A DNA stretch of 21,287 nt. Origin: JAVBOW01 sp031549495. GTDB taxonomy: Bacteria; Bacteroidota; Bacteroidia; Bacteroidales; Rikenellaceae. A program made the translations under genes and the position numbers. Shown here in pieces: positions 21,031 to 21,287 of the stretch (position 1 is the stretch's first letter; each line of letters opens with the position of its first letter). The stretch spans positions 1-21,287 of the forward strand of contig JAVBPS010000064.1 in NCBI GenBank assembly GCA_031549495.1, in the 5' to 3' direction. The notes under the pieces were generated by a model, which did not search any database, was not told the origin of the DNA, and saw only the letters and a program-made list of their open reading frames with translations.

Positions 21031-21106
21031 GCGCCGGGCCAACCCGCTTTGGCGTCCGCTCCGGGCCATCGCGCAGACCGGCAATAACGATTCGGCCAAC
21101 GTCCAC

Positions 21107-21195
21107 ACGTCATCCCGTGCGAGCGTATCGACGAGGGATCTTCGTTATTTTGTAATCGGAAGATCCCTCGTCGCTTCGCTCGCTCGGGATGACGT
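21107..21195. repeat. Type B palindrome (37-bp arms, 3 mismatches)
   Basis: Arms 21107-21143 and 21159-21195 (outer ACGTCATCCCG, inner GATCTTC) pair with three mismatches around a 15-nt loop. It is clearly related to 15074-15159. Confidence 0.88.
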
Positions 21196-21207
21196 TAAAA
21201 AAGACGA

Positions 21208-21231
21208 GCGCCGGCCATAACATGCCGGCGC
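21208..21231 (-). terminator. Terminator for the gene at the right edge
   Basis: GCGCCGGC (21208-21215) and GCCGGCGC (21224-21231) form an 8-bp GC stem with an 8-nt loop. On the minus strand it is followed by TCGTCTTTTTTAA. Confidence 0.75.
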
Positions 21232-21253
21232 GCGATTTATTTGGGTGGGTGGG

Positions 21254-21287
21254 TTATTCTAACACATCTGAACACAGGATGCGGCCG
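21254..21287 (-). CDS. Probable C-terminal end of an unidentified gene
   Basis: On the minus strand a frame entering from the right edge reads GRILCSDVLE and stops with TAA at 21254-21256. It stops 22 nt before the terminator hairpin at 21208-21231, which supports a real gene end. Ten residues are too few to identify the product, and the two other frames also give short open peptides. Confidence 0.35.
   Translation of the reverse strand, partial: GRILCSDVLE

Larger units (their letters stand above)
20881..21253. other. Repeat-rich intergenic region
   Basis: This 373-nt spacer holds an inverted short GGGC hairpin (20906), a TTTTTTGCTTGAC element (20990), a type B palindrome (21107) and a terminator for a gene to the right (21208). 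No gene is supported. Confidence 0.75.

Noticed and set aside
124..21195. CRISPR array from the many repeats
   Set aside because: Repeats are dispersed between genes, not regularly spaced, and no cas genes are present.
1..21287. Insertion sequence or prophage genes
   Set aside because: No transposase, integrase or phage-like protein was found. The repeats are non-coding.

Overview
The window looks like a chromosomal stretch from a GC-rich member of the Bacteroidota, most likely Bacteroidales and perhaps close to Alistipes/Rikenellaceae (the genus is an inference). Supporting signs are TAnnTTTG -7 boxes upstream of most leader regions, the near absence of Shine-Dalgarno sequences, many lipobox signal peptides, a DUF2723 membrane protein, a DUF3127 protein and FKBP lipoproteins. 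There are no rRNA or tRNA genes, no transposase and no CRISPR array. Coding is mostly on the minus strand.

Layout. 1-84: start of an alpha/beta hydrolase running off the left edge. 222-4523 (minus): a secreted BD-FAE-like esterase, a DUF3127 protein with an SSB-like acidic tail, a cytoplasmic cyclophilin, an FKBP lipoprotein and an arginase/agmatinase-family hydrolase. 4524-5175: a non-coding divergent region with a strong terminator that belongs to no visible gene. 5176-6793 (plus): two FKBP-related lipoprotein genes 4 nt apart. 7170-14881 (minus): a compact five-gene block encoding a DUF1549/DUF1553 protein, a Tat-exported DUF1501 protein, an IPT/PPC-repeat secreted protein, a chorismatase (FkbO/Hyg5)-like protein with a RidA-type C-terminus, and a lipoprotein sulfatase. 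The first four genes overlap or are separated by one base. 15187-17025 (minus): a hybrid histidine kinase whose receiver has Asn at the phosphoacceptor position. 17243-20329 (minus): a large DUF2723 membrane protein, divergent from a small membrane-anchored conserved protein at 20437-20880. 21254-21287: probable last codons of another minus-strand gene.

The five-gene block is the most unusual part. The DUF1549/DUF1553, DUF1501 and PPC combination is a hallmark of Planctomycetes-type genomes, where its biochemical role is still unclear. Here it is translationally coupled to a chorismatase-like enzyme and followed by a sulfatase. A plausible but unproven reading is an envelope system for processing a sulfated or aromatic-modified polymer.

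Almost every intergenic region carries palindromic repeats. There are long hairpins with 31-41 bp arms in at least two sequence variants, short GGGC-stem hairpins ending in CTAC, a third pyrimidine/purine-run family, and a separate TTTTTTGCTTGAC element. They sit side by side in a recurring arrangement, and one overlaps the end of the cyclophilin gene.
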